From NCBI RefSeq assembly GCF_032335695.1, contig NZ_JACTOJ010000004.1, forward strand, positions 124,001 through 188,000: a DNA stretch of 64,000 nt, read 5' to 3'. Origin of the DNA: JACTOJ01 sp032335695. Lineage in GTDB: Bacteria; Bacillota; Clostridia; Clostridiales; Clostridiaceae. Position numbers and translations under genes: made by a program. A model generated the notes under the pieces. The model did not search any database. It was not told the origin of the DNA and worked only from the letters and a program-made list of their open reading frames with translations. This document shows, one piece after another, positions 15,990 to 24,839 of the stretch. How positions within the stretch are numbered: position 1 is the stretch's first letter; every line of letters starts with the position of its first letter.

Positions 15990-18755
15990 CTATTTTATAC
16001 TATTAGAGCAATTAGTAACATCATATATATCTATATAGCCATCAGAATTTAGGTCTAATTTATCATTCAAACTACCTGAATCATCTATATAGCTATTATA
16101 GTTTTGTCCTATAACTGCCAAATCTTTAGCATCTACAGCTCCGTCTCCATTCGCATCTCCATATACACTGCTGCTTGCTTCCATCTCTGCATAAACCTCT
16201 TCATTTTGTGTATTTAAATTGCTAGCAGAAGTCACTGCTCCAGCGCTTATAGAAAGATTTAACGTAGTATTTTTAACCTCTGTAGATGGAATTATTATCA
16301 ATTTACTTCCTGAAATTTTATAAGTAAAGTCTATAGAGTTATAGTTAGAATCGTATAAATCTATATTGCTTTTTGTGCTAGAGGTTTCTTTTATAGCATC
16401 ATTAAAATTAATTACTACGCTTTGTTTATCAAAAAGCTTTGAAGTCGTGTTAGGATTCATATTATTTACAGATGCTAGTAACCCTTTATATTCACTATCC
16501 GTACTACAACTTATATTTTTAGACTGCAAAGTACTTAATACATTTTTAGTCTGAGTAGAAGAAGTATCAATATTGTTGTAATCCAAATCTATACTAACGC
16601 TTGAAGAAGTGTTGTTGTTAGCAAAATCTGAAAGCGGTGAAATATCTTTTATGAAATTATTATATATATCAAAGTAAGTAAGATTAGTAAGTTTTTTCAC
16701 AAAAGATAAATCATTTATGCAATTGTAGTTTAAATATAGTGTACCAAGTTTAGTGAGGTTAGAAATCGGATTGGCATCACTTATTCCATTGCTGTCCACA
16801 GAAAGTTCTTGTAATGATGTCAAATTCTTTATTGGGTATAAATCATTAATTCGATTACTATCAAGATTTAATCCAATAAGTTTTGTTAAACCTTTAAGCG
16901 GTTCCAAGGAAGCTATCTTATTATTTGAAACATCTAATTGCTTCAAATTTACTGCATACTCCAAACCTTTTAAACTTGAAATACCGTCATTGCTTGCACT
17001 CAAAGTTGTAAGCTGCTTCATATCCCAATCTGTTATATCACCACTAGACTTATTTAATCTACTTCTAACGGCGCTCTCTAAATTAGGGTCTAAAATCTTT
17101 ATAGGCGTAGGCACTGTAAAATCATTTGTATAATCATCTGCCATGATCAAGCTATCGCTACTCTTTACAGCATCCTTTGGAATGTAGAGAGTCAGCTTTC
17201 CAGATTGATTATTAGGACTTTCTTTTATAGTTAAAGTGCTTCCGCTTATGCTTACAGTACTGCTGACAGCTTTTCCATTTTTATCTTTTAAAGCTATGTT
17301 ATTATAACTTGTACCTTGCGTAATGCTCTTATTGAAATTAACACTAATAGATGCATCACTAGCTAAAATATCATTGGCTGGTGTTATATTTGCTACTCCA
17401 AGAGTATTACTTCCTTGTGTTCCATAGGCCTTAATATCAGGTACAGCTTGTGAAATACTTGAAGGACTTGAGCCTCCAAAGCTATAGCTGTTGCTTGTGC
17501 TTTGGTCATTAACTGTTCCAAGCACATGCAAGCTATTTCCTAGCTTAACAGAAACTACATAGCTTTCGCCAGCACTTACACTTACAGGTGTGCTAAATTT
17601 AACTGTATGAAAACCTGCATCTGCTAAAGTACCGCCAGCTACTTTGTTAGTTGGGTTAACTACTTGACCATTTTGAAGCTTGTCCAAATATATTTCATAA
17701 GGTGCATTTGGTTCAAGAGTTTCAAAACCTGCTGCTGAAATAGAATCATTAGTTTTAGCAGTAAATTTATTTCCTACAAATCCACTAATTTTATAATAAC
17801 TATTTGACATTTTGTCCGTTAATTGATAAATGCTACTGTAGTTCGTCTTACTTTCAAGATCATCATAAACTGTATTTAAAGTGTATCCTAAATCTACATC
17901 ATAATAAGATATATAAAAATATCCACTATTCCCCCAAGAAGACCCCCAGCTATTTTTTATAAGAAAAGCTCCATTTCCTGCGGGCTGAGTCTTAAAATTG
18001 CTTGCTGGATAATTATCATCCCATCCTACAATAGTTACAGCATGATTTGAGGTATTTGAAGTGCCATTATTGTAGTATGCATAATTAGATGAATTTCTGT
18101 AAGAATCATCATCATAGTAAGAGGTTGCAACTGCTCCATAGTTCACTACTGCGTTCTTTATAGCATCGTTATCAGCAGCAGAGGTTCTGCTAGGAAGAAA
18201 TATAACATCCTGCACATGATATCTTGGTGACATGCTCTTAGAATTCACATTGTCTGGAGTAGCCGGACTTGGATATGGGTCCTCATTTTCAATAACAGGT
18301 CCTTTCCAAGATGTAAGATAATAAGTAGAAATAAAATAATTTCCACCATCATCTGGATTTACAGTACCATTTTCGGCTGACATATTTATTTCTGAAAAAT
18401 CATAGGTCACTCCAGTATTTTTAAGCTGGGTCGCTTCCATGGATGCCATAGTGGCAAATGCCCAACAATCCCCTATGCTTCCCTGATTCTTAACTGAGGT
18501 TATGTAACCTTTGCTTCTGGAATCATATTGTGTTGGAAGGTTAGAAGCCTTTAAATAACCCTCACTTTTTGGAATGGTTATATTTTCAGGAATATACCCC
18601 TTCTTATGGTCAGTTGCAGAAACAGTATCAAAAAGCTTTTTTGTTTCTAATTTATAGTTTTGCGTGTTACTTCCATACTTAAAGCCTGTAAAAAGATTAA
18701 ATATCAATAGTAACGGAATAAAAAATGTTACTTTCTTTAGTGCCTTTTTTCTCAT
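15990..18755 (-). CDS. Secreted papain-family protease with leucine-rich repeats and a dockerin
   Basis: 921 aa. Order of parts: signal peptide (1-about 28); a C1A papain-type peptidase with Gln91 and Cys97 in KNQGSIGDCWAFA, His238 in SNHAVTIVGWDD and Asn268 in LIKNSWGSSWG; a lectin-like beta domain (about 310-450); an Ig-like domain (about 455-555) of the kind seen in surface proteins; five or so 22-residue internalin-type leucine-rich repeats (about 575-730); a second Ig-like stretch; and a C-terminal type I dockerin (DANGDGAVDAKDL and DLNSDGYIDIYDV). All catalytic residues are present. Start ATG with GGGGGGACC upstream. It would be an exported protease displayed through cohesin binding. 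The target is unknown; the leucine-rich repeats suggest protein recognition. Confidence 0.9.
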   Translation of the reverse strand: MRKKALKKVTFFIPLLLIFNLFTGFKYGSNTQNYKLETKKLFDTVSATDHKKGYIPENITIPKSEGYLKASNLPTQYDSRSKGYITSVKNQGSIGDCWAFATMASMEATQLKNTGVTYDFSEINMSAENGTVNPDDGGNYFISTYYLTSWKGPVIENEDPYPSPATPDNVNSKSMSPRYHVQDVIFLPSRTSAADNDAIKNAVVNYGAVATSYYDDDSYRNSSNYAYYNNGTSNTSNHAVTIVGWDDNYPASNFKTQPAGNGAFLIKNSWGSSWGNSGYFYISYYDVDLGYTLNTVYDDLESKTNYSSIYQLTDKMSNSYYKISGFVGNKFTAKTNDSISAAGFETLEPNAPYEIYLDKLQNGQVVNPTNKVAGGTLADAGFHTVKFSTPVSVSAGESYVVSVKLGNSLHVLGTVNDQSTSNSYSFGGSSPSSISQAVPDIKAYGTQGSNTLGVANITPANDILASDASISVNFNKSITQGTSYNNIALKDKNGKAVSSTVSISGSTLTIKESPNNQSGKLTLYIPKDAVKSSDSLIMADDYTNDFTVPTPIKILDPNLESAVRSRLNKSSGDITDWDMKQLTTLSASNDGISSLKGLEYAVNLKQLDVSNNKIASLEPLKGLTKLIGLNLDSNRINDLYPIKNLTSLQELSVDSNGISDANPISNLTKLGTLYLNYNCINDLSFVKKLTNLTYFDIYNNFIKDISPLSDFANNNTSSSVSIDLDYNNIDTSSTQTKNVLSTLQSKNISCSTDSEYKGLLASVNNMNPNTTSKLFDKQSVVINFNDAIKETSSTKSNIDLYDSNYNSIDFTYKISGSKLIIIPSTEVKNTTLNLSISAGAVTSASNLNTQNEEVYAEMEASSSVYGDANGDGAVDAKDLAVIGQNYNSYIDDSGSLNDKLDLNSDGYIDIYDVTNCSNSIK

Positions 18756-18883
18756 TATGGTCCCCCCTATTAAAAAAATACAATATATATGATTTTATCA
18801 CATATATATGTAATTTTATATATATTTTTGTTGTATTCTGTTAAAATTATAATTAAAAAGCTACTTTCATACAATACGCTATT

Positions 18884-18934
18884 ATAGATTAATATAGAGT
18901 TGCTTCCATATAAGGTCAACTCTATATAATCTAT
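18884..18934 (-). terminator. Imperfect hairpin between the Wzy-TPR and protease genes
   Basis: Left arm 18884-18902 and right arm 18917-18934 pair over 18 bp with one bulged base (core ATAGAGTTG / CAACTCTAT). It has no clear U tract, so it could be a weak terminator or an RNA-stability element. The rest of the 238-base gap shows no gene. Confidence 0.35.
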
Positions 18935-18993
18935 AGCATATCTCTTCTTCCATATATATGATATACCATAAATTTACATGCATTTCAACATGG

Positions 18994-20784
18994 CTAGTTC
19001 GTTAATGGTTTTCCTATTTGATCGTTCATATATTTTGCCTTAGGATTAAGTGATTTAATACTTTTATTGTAATAAATTACAAGTTGGTCAAGTTTATCTG
19101 CATATTCCTTATCATGAGTCTTGGCATATTGTATATTTAGATATGCATAATATTTTTTATACATATCTAGATAATAAGGCTCAATTTCTATAAATTTATC
19201 ATAATACTCTATAGCCTTTTTACTGTTGTTAAGTTTCTCATAAACAAATGCTATATTTCCCTTTATTCTTGGATCTAAAGGATTCTTCTTCTCCGCCTCC
19301 TTAAGATAAGAAAGACATATATCAAGATACTCCTTGTTCTTCTCTTTTCCGTATTTTATATTGTAAATATTAGCTAAATTAGTGTCGATATCAGGATTTT
19401 TTAAAGAGATTTTATTGTTTATTTCAAATACCTTCTTGCTTAAAGCTAAATCCCCTCCCTCTACAGCTTTGCTTCCTAGGAAATTGTTGAAACCGACAAA
19501 AGAAAGATATAGGGATAATAGCAATACTGGAGCAGCTAAGACATATCTAATTTCTACTCCAAATTTTATTTCAAATTTGCCTTCCCCGTAAAAGGCCGAC
19601 AACATAGCCAATATAATAAAGGAAAATGCATAAGAAAAATCAAAATCTAACAGACTGTGCAGGTATATTGCAGAATATAAGCATAGAACCAGTGAATAGT
19701 TTTTATCTTTTTTCCTTAATATAGTGTACCACCCTGCTGCTGCAAAGGCTAAAAAAGCAATCATTCCTTGAAGTCCTAAATCGTAAGCGGATTGGAGCAG
19801 TGAATTATGAATAAAGCGCACATCATAAAAAGCGCTTTGCTCCTTATATTCCTTATATTCAAAAGTATTAATACCACTTCCAAAAGGATTTTTTATTATA
19901 TGTTTAACAGCATCTTCATAATATACAAATCTCTCCTGAAGCACTCCAGAGTTTATTGAAGTATTAGATGCCCTTTTCAAAAGATTTGTGCTTACAGTGA
20001 AAAATGCTAATATTCCAATAAAAGTTAAGAAAATAATGCATATATTCTTTATTTCAGTATTTTTATTGTTAAATAAGATATACGCCATATATATTACAGG
20101 TGGCAGCAACAGGAACATGCCAAAACCAAATTTGTAGCATAACATATAAAACATTCCTCCTAGGACTCCGCTTAAGAGCTCAGATAGCAGCTGTTTCTCT
20201 TTAAAGGCTTTAATAGAAAAGCTTAAAATAAATACAAATACATAAAAAATGGTATTTCGTGAGCCAGTATATGCAATGGCAAATATCAAGGAAGTCTGAA
20301 CTGCCATTTTATAGTTTTCATTAAGCTTTACTAATCTAGTAAAAACAAGAGCTATAAACAAGAGAAATCCATAGGAGTTTGCATATCCTACATTGCCGTA
20401 TATTCTTTTATTAAAAATAATTCCTTGGTAAACAGCAAAAATTAAAGCAAAGGCAGCTAACGAATGTATTATAAATTTTAATATATCTTCCTTGTAATCT
20501 CTGTTTTGTGAAAAAATAAGATAAAAAATGAATGCATTTAAATATATTGTCAATCCTCCAAGAGATAAAATATAGTTATAAGAAAACGCCAAAGAAAATA
20601 TAGCAAAGGCCACAATAAGCAGTAAACTTATAAATACTGCTTTGTTCACCTTATGCCCCTTGCTCAAAATAGTATAATAAACGCTTGAACACAATAAAAT
20701 GATGCAAGAAGCAAACTCCTCTCCAAATATCACATATGGCATCAAGATAAAAAAAGCAATAAGTACATACAACGTCTTTTTCAT
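18994..20784 (-). CDS. O-antigen ligase-like membrane protein with C-terminal TPR repeats
   Basis: 596 aa. About 12 membrane helices in the first 420 residues include the Wzy_C loop region NPFGSGINTFEY and RFIHNSLLQSAYDLGLQGMI. A soluble tail of about 150 residues contains tetratricopeptide repeats (NPLDPRIKGNIAFVYEKLNNSKKAIEYYDKFIEIEP). This ligase-plus-TPR layout occurs in Wzy/WaaL-type enzymes and in some protein O-oligosaccharyltransferases. The start follows GGGAGGGTGG. It lies between dockerin genes rather than beside glycosyltransferase genes, which raises the possibility that it glycosylates the Ser/Thr-rich cohesin or dockerin proteins. That is inference; the membrane topology and TPRs are seen. 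Confidence 0.85.
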   Translation of the reverse strand: MKKTLYVLIAFFILMPYVIFGEEFASCIILLCSSVYYTILSKGHKVNKAVFISLLLIVAFAIFSLAFSYNYILSLGGLTIYLNAFIFYLIFSQNRDYKEDILKFIIHSLAAFALIFAVYQGIIFNKRIYGNVGYANSYGFLLFIALVFTRLVKLNENYKMAVQTSLIFAIAYTGSRNTIFYVFVFILSFSIKAFKEKQLLSELLSGVLGGMFYMLCYKFGFGMFLLLPPVIYMAYILFNNKNTEIKNICIIFLTFIGILAFFTVSTNLLKRASNTSINSGVLQERFVYYEDAVKHIIKNPFGSGINTFEYKEYKEQSAFYDVRFIHNSLLQSAYDLGLQGMIAFLAFAAAGWYTILRKKDKNYSLVLCLYSAIYLHSLLDFDFSYAFSFIILAMLSAFYGEGKFEIKFGVEIRYVLAAPVLLLSLYLSFVGFNNFLGSKAVEGGDLALSKKVFEINNKISLKNPDIDTNLANIYNIKYGKEKNKEYLDICLSYLKEAEKKNPLDPRIKGNIAFVYEKLNNSKKAIEYYDKFIEIEPYYLDMYKKYYAYLNIQYAKTHDKEYADKLDQLVIYYNKSIKSLNPKAKYMNDQIGKPLTN

Positions 20785-20807
20785 TTAGGTCCACCCTCCC
20801 GATGAAT

Positions 20808-20843
20808 TTAAAAAAAGCCTGCAAGGAAATTTCCTTGCAAGCT
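20808..20843 (-). terminator. Terminator after the propeller-dockerin gene
   Basis: GCCTGCAAGGAAA and TTTCCTTGCAAGC (20817-20842) pair over about 12-13 bp with one mismatch. On the minus strand a U7 tract follows (20816-20810). This is a classic intrinsic terminator just past the stop codon. Confidence 0.8.
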
Positions 20844-20846
20844 GTA

Positions 20847-22106
20847 TTATTTATCTAAATGTTTTGCTTCTAGTGTTATGTCATATACATCCACTATACC
20901 ATCACTATTTAAATCAGAGCGTTCATCATAGCTTGCTGAATTTGTTTTTGAATTATACGCCTGAGCTTGAAGTGCTAAATCCTTGACATCAATAATTGAA
21001 TCATTGTTAAAATCCCCCAACACAGCATCAGAAGGATTAATGTTTGTCAATACGGTATAGGAGTTTCCTGAAGAATCATATTTATTTTTTAAGGAAACCA
21101 TTCTTGTACCATTTATAACATTGAAATATTTTTTAGAACTAGATACCTGAGCATCAGATACTATGTATTTTTCCACAAAATTGGTTCCATCAAACTTATA
21201 TATTTTACTTGGTGAAGAAGATGTAGAAATATACCATATGTTATCATTTTGGTCTATGTCGAACTGACTCTGCCATGAATACTTTTCCGGGAAGGTAGCC
21301 TTATTAACAGTAGCATAGCTGCCATTTTGAAGACTAAACTTAAAAAGTGTTGATGCAGTATCAGTATCAGCAGACCATATGTTACCCTTGCTGTCTACCA
21401 TAAATTTATTCATAATTTTATCTATTCTGTATTGGTTTAACGCTAAAGAACCTTGATTCAAGGTCATTTTACAAACTACATTTTGGTCTAAGTCAAACCA
21501 CACATTATTATTCTTATCTGCAGTAAGGTTAGTCGGAGCAGCAGAATGCTCAGCAGAGCTAGTCTTGTACATCTCATAGTCAGATGAATTAGAAGAATTA
21601 ATTCTCATAATATAATAATCATTTGGAGCATTGGGCTCGTTATATTTTCCTGTAGCCAGCCACACATTTCCCTGATTATCTATTGTATTACCAAATAATG
21701 AATAATCAGTAGCAGAAGAAATTTGGCTTGAATTTTGGGTTGCAGTGCTTAGATTTATGGTCAGCACTGAGTAAATTTCACCTTGACTAGTGGAATTGTC
21801 AGAAAGAAAATAAGCATTATCTCCAGCTATGCCTAAGAAAATATCTCTTAGCGTTCTAGTTCCAACCTTTTTATTCACTCCATCCTTAACCAGATAAACA
21901 CTATCATTTGTCATAATTACTGCATAATCTTTGTATATAGCCGAATCATATGTATACAAGTCCAATTTACTAGAGTTTGACGTATAATCAACACTAGTAT
22001 TTGTTGCTGCCTGAACCTTTATACTGTTTACTACTGTTGGCAGCGGAAAAGCAGCCAAAATAAAAAAATAAAGCAAGAAAATTGATAAAGATTTAACCTT
22101 TTTCAG
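20847..22106 (-). CDS. Secreted propeller-like protein with C-terminal dockerin
   Basis: About 419 aa: a signal peptide ending near KVQAA, then about 300 residues with repeated strands such as DNQGNVWLATGKYN, DKNNNVWFDLD, DSKGNIWSADTD and DQNDNIWYISTS. These look like blades of a two-component-regulator-type beta-propeller (inferred). A type I dockerin ends it (DFNNDSIIDVKDL and DLNSDGIVDVYDI). It is a paralogue of the protein at 23338-24612. The start is uncertain. ATG 22121 has no ribosome site and GGAGG lies just after it. A CTG at 22106 sits at the proper distance and reads LKKVKSL like its sisters (TTG AAA AAA), so I place the start there. No catalytic motif is seen, so it is a candidate binding or structural subunit. 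Confidence 0.8.
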   Translation of the reverse strand: MKKVKSLSIFLLYFFILAAFPLPTVVNSIKVQAATNTSVDYTSNSSKLDLYTYDSAIYKDYAVIMTNDSVYLVKDGVNKKVGTRTLRDIFLGIAGDNAYFLSDNSTSQGEIYSVLTINLSTATQNSSQISSATDYSLFGNTIDNQGNVWLATGKYNEPNAPNDYYIMRINSSNSSDYEMYKTSSAEHSAAPTNLTADKNNNVWFDLDQNVVCKMTLNQGSLALNQYRIDKIMNKFMVDSKGNIWSADTDTASTLFKFSLQNGSYATVNKATFPEKYSWQSQFDIDQNDNIWYISTSSSPSKIYKFDGTNFVEKYIVSDAQVSSSKKYFNVINGTRMVSLKNKYDSSGNSYTVLTNINPSDAVLGDFNNDSIIDVKDLALQAQAYNSKTNSASYDERSDLNSDGIVDVYDITLEAKHLDK

Positions 22107-22189
22107 ATACACCACCTCCATGTCATAAATTTAGTATACAGATTTTTATACATTTTTCAATACTTTTATGTAAAATCCGACCAAAATTT

Positions 22190-22240
22190 TAGTAACAAAA
22201 AATGATTTGATAAAAATTATTATCAAATCATTTTTTAATG
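22190..22240 (-). terminator. Terminator after the Ig-dockerin gene
   Basis: Perfect 17-bp arms 22197-22213 and 22220-22236 (AAAAAATGATTTGATAA) with a 6-base loop. U6 forms part of the arm on either strand, so it could work in both directions. Confidence 0.75.
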
Positions 22241-22245
22241 CTCTA

Positions 22246-23223
22246 TTAATTAATTTTTTTAGATAAAAGAGTTATATCAAAAACATCAACTATGTTGTCC
22301 CCATTTATATCATATTTATTGTCCCAATTGCTGTCAGTACTTTTTAAATTGTAGTGCTGTGATATCTGTGCCAAGTCTTTGCCATCTATTGTTCCATCTC
22401 CATTTACATCCACCGACCTTATTACCGTATAATCTCCGGAACTAAAATCTTGAGTTTCATATTTAGTACTAGTAAATATATTGCTATTATATACTGTCCT
22501 CTTATTGTTTAAGTTATCACAAACCTCTATGCTGTAAGGTTTCATCATTCCATTATCATCATACTGGCCAATTTTTATATCCATTTCATAAACTCCATTA
22601 ACAAGCTTCATGTAACCCTCATAGCACCTGTCACCATTTTCTGCTTCATATCTTATTCTTACTGTATTAACTCCAGAAGAATCATCTGTTACTTTAGCTG
22701 AGACCTTTACCGTCTCACCCACAGTAGCTATAGCTTTATCTACACTTATACTCTCAATCTTAGGTGCTTCGGTATCCTCTTTAGTTCCATAAACCATAAA
22801 GTCACCCGAACTAAAATCTTGAGTCCTTGGATTAGGATTATGGTTAACCTGGTTGTTAATAATATCTGTAATACCATTGTTATTACTACAAACAAGAATA
22901 TATTGAATAGAATTTTTCCCAGCCTCATCATAATTATTGACATGAATAGTCCCTTCATACATTCCATCGGATGGGTTTGCTACAACCTTCTTAATAGTTT
23001 TTCCAGAGGGTGCTGCATAATATATTTCAATATATTTTATTCCATCCTTGGAATCAGCAGCATCAATTGATATTTTAACATCATCTCCGCCTGTAGCCTG
23101 ATTTTTGTCTACAGTTATAGAGCGAATCACCAAGCTGCTGGAATCAGCATTAACAGTTATTTTATTAAGAAACATTAAATTAAATAATAATACCACTACA
23201 CATAAATAGCTTATTTTTTTCAA
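22246..23223 (-). CDS. Secreted Ig-like repeat protein with C-terminal dockerin
   Basis: 325 aa, TTG start with GGAGGAG upstream. A signal peptide (to about 26) is followed by two related Ig/fibronectin-like repeats of about 115 residues. The first contains SITVDKNQATGGDDVKISID and the second SISVDKAIATVGETVKVSAK, and both close with TQDFSSGDxxVxxx. A type I dockerin ends the protein (DVNGDGTIDGKDL and DINGDNIVDVFDI). No enzymatic motif is seen. It sits in a row of three dockerin genes, each followed by its own hairpin terminator. Probably a structural or ligand-binding subunit docked onto a cohesin; the ligand is unknown. Confidence 0.85.
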   Translation of the reverse strand: MKKISYLCVVVLLFNLMFLNKITVNADSSSLVIRSITVDKNQATGGDDVKISIDAADSKDGIKYIEIYYAAPSGKTIKKVVANPSDGMYEGTIHVNNYDEAGKNSIQYILVCSNNNGITDIINNQVNHNPNPRTQDFSSGDFMVYGTKEDTEAPKIESISVDKAIATVGETVKVSAKVTDDSSGVNTVRIRYEAENGDRCYEGYMKLVNGVYEMDIKIGQYDDNGMMKPYSIEVCDNLNNKRTVYNSNIFTSTKYETQDFSSGDYTVIRSVDVNGDGTIDGKDLAQISQHYNLKSTDSNWDNKYDINGDNIVDVFDITLLSKKIN

Positions 23224-23289
23224 ACCATTCTCCTCCTACATTAATCTATCGATTTAAAACGCTCTTTAATATTTATTTACAATAGCATT

Positions 23290-23331
23290 GATAAAAAATG
23301 ATTTGACAGCTTGGAGCCATCAAATCATTAT
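23290..23331 (-). terminator. Terminator after the second propeller-dockerin gene
   Basis: Arms 23297-23306 and 23320-23329 (AATGATTTGA) pair over 10 bp around a 13-base loop. A run of U follows on the minus strand (23298-23293). The stem sequence resembles that of the terminator at 22190-22240. Confidence 0.65.
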
Positions 23332-23337
23332 AATTTA

Positions 23338-24612
23338 TTATTTCATTTGTTTTGATAATAATGTTATATCATAGATATCTATTATTCCATCACTATTAAA
23401 ATCATAGCTGGCAGAATAATTACTAGCACCTGTTTTAGCATTATAACTCTTTGATAAAAGAGCCAAATCCTTAGAATCAACTGTTCCATCACCATTTAGA
23501 TCATAGTTGATTTGAGGAGTTGTAGCCTTATTTATATTGGTTACTATAGTATAGTCATTATAATCTCCACTGGAGGTTTGAGTAATATAGGTTCCTGCAA
23601 CAGCTATTCTGTTTTCATTTTGCACTTGAACATAATTAGTTACATCACTATTGTTCTTAAATTTATATCTTGGTATAATGGTTCCATTCTGTATCTCGCT
23701 TAAATAGCTGTAGCTGTAATTTGAACCAGTAGGAAGTGCCACACACCAAACATTATCATTATCATCTATTTTTAACACATCGAAATCATAGCTATAATTT
23801 TCGTTATAGGTATCGTACATGTTTGTCATAGTAAAAGCGTTGCCGCTTAAAGAAAATTCAGTAATACCAGAACTCAAGTCTTTAGAGGCATCTTCAAACC
23901 ATAAATTTCCCTTGCTGTCAATATCATAAGCAGCATAAGAAGATAAATCTATATCAGTTGTATAGGAATTTAATTTTATGTTACTGCCATCAAAGGTTAC
24001 ATTATTAATAGCTCTATCTCCAGTTTGAAACCATATATGCCCATCCTTACAAAAACGCACATTTTCCGGTGATTGTCCAAACTTTGAGGTATCAATTTTG
24101 TATTTTATATATTTCATAGTATTAATATCTAATCTTATTATGTAGTAAGCTTCAGAACTTCCTGAACCAACATCAATCATCTGCCAAAGTATACCTTTGG
24201 AATCAACACCTTGTCCAGCTACGAAATATGTACCTACCCCGTAATCTGGTAAAGTACTGCTGCTGACCGAAGAAGTATCTAGGTTTACAGTCTTTAAACT
24301 TTCATCATATCCTAAAATATAAGCTGTATTACCATATACATTTAGCAATGCCATACCATCCGTGTTTGCTATAGCATTTTGCCCTTTATCATTCACAAGA
24401 GTTAATGCATCTGAATTAAACAAGACAGCGTAATCTTTATAAGTATTAACAATACTTGTACTGATATTTACTGTTTTATTGTTGGTAGTATAATCTTCTG
24501 GCTGAGCTTCAGCTGCTTGTACACTTATTCTTTCAAAGGGAAGCTGTAATGGTTCAGCTAATAAAATAAATGAAAACGCCATAAACATGGATAAAAATTT
24601 AGTTTTTTTCAA
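23338..24612 (-). CDS. Secreted propeller-like protein with C-terminal dockerin
   Basis: 424 aa, TTG start with GGAGG eight bases upstream. The signal peptide ends near SVQAAEA. The middle region has strands such as VDSKGILWQMIDV, CKDGHIWFQTGD, DSKGNLWFEDAS and DDNDNVWCVALP, again suggesting a beta-propeller (inferred). A type I dockerin closes it (DLNGDGTVDSKDL and DFNSDGIIDIYDI). Overall order and several segments (TYKDYAVLFNSDALTLVND) match the protein at 20847-22106, so the two arose by duplication. The start lies 227 bases from the divergent cohesin gene at 24840, so the two share a divergent promoter region. Function is not recognised beyond docking. Confidence 0.85.
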   Translation of the reverse strand: MKKTKFLSMFMAFSFILLAEPLQLPFERISVQAAEAQPEDYTTNNKTVNISTSIVNTYKDYAVLFNSDALTLVNDKGQNAIANTDGMALLNVYGNTAYILGYDESLKTVNLDTSSVSSSTLPDYGVGTYFVAGQGVDSKGILWQMIDVGSGSSEAYYIIRLDINTMKYIKYKIDTSKFGQSPENVRFCKDGHIWFQTGDRAINNVTFDGSNIKLNSYTTDIDLSSYAAYDIDSKGNLWFEDASKDLSSGITEFSLSGNAFTMTNMYDTYNENYSYDFDVLKIDDNDNVWCVALPTGSNYSYSYLSEIQNGTIIPRYKFKNNSDVTNYVQVQNENRIAVAGTYITQTSSGDYNDYTIVTNINKATTPQINYDLNGDGTVDSKDLALLSKSYNAKTGASNYSASYDFNSDGIIDIYDITLLSKQMK

Positions 24613-24839
24613 GTTAACACCTCCGCAATTATAAACACATATTGGTATTATATATCAAATACATCATAAATTAAATACTTTTGTAAAAATATATAATAAA
24701 AAATATTATAATATTAAAATTATGTAAAAAATTTAATGTAATATATAACATTTTAGCTGCAAACTTTTCATATTTTATTTTATTTTACAATTAAATCTGA
24801 TATAATTAGATAGAATTTATTTCCTAAGGGGGTTTTTAC

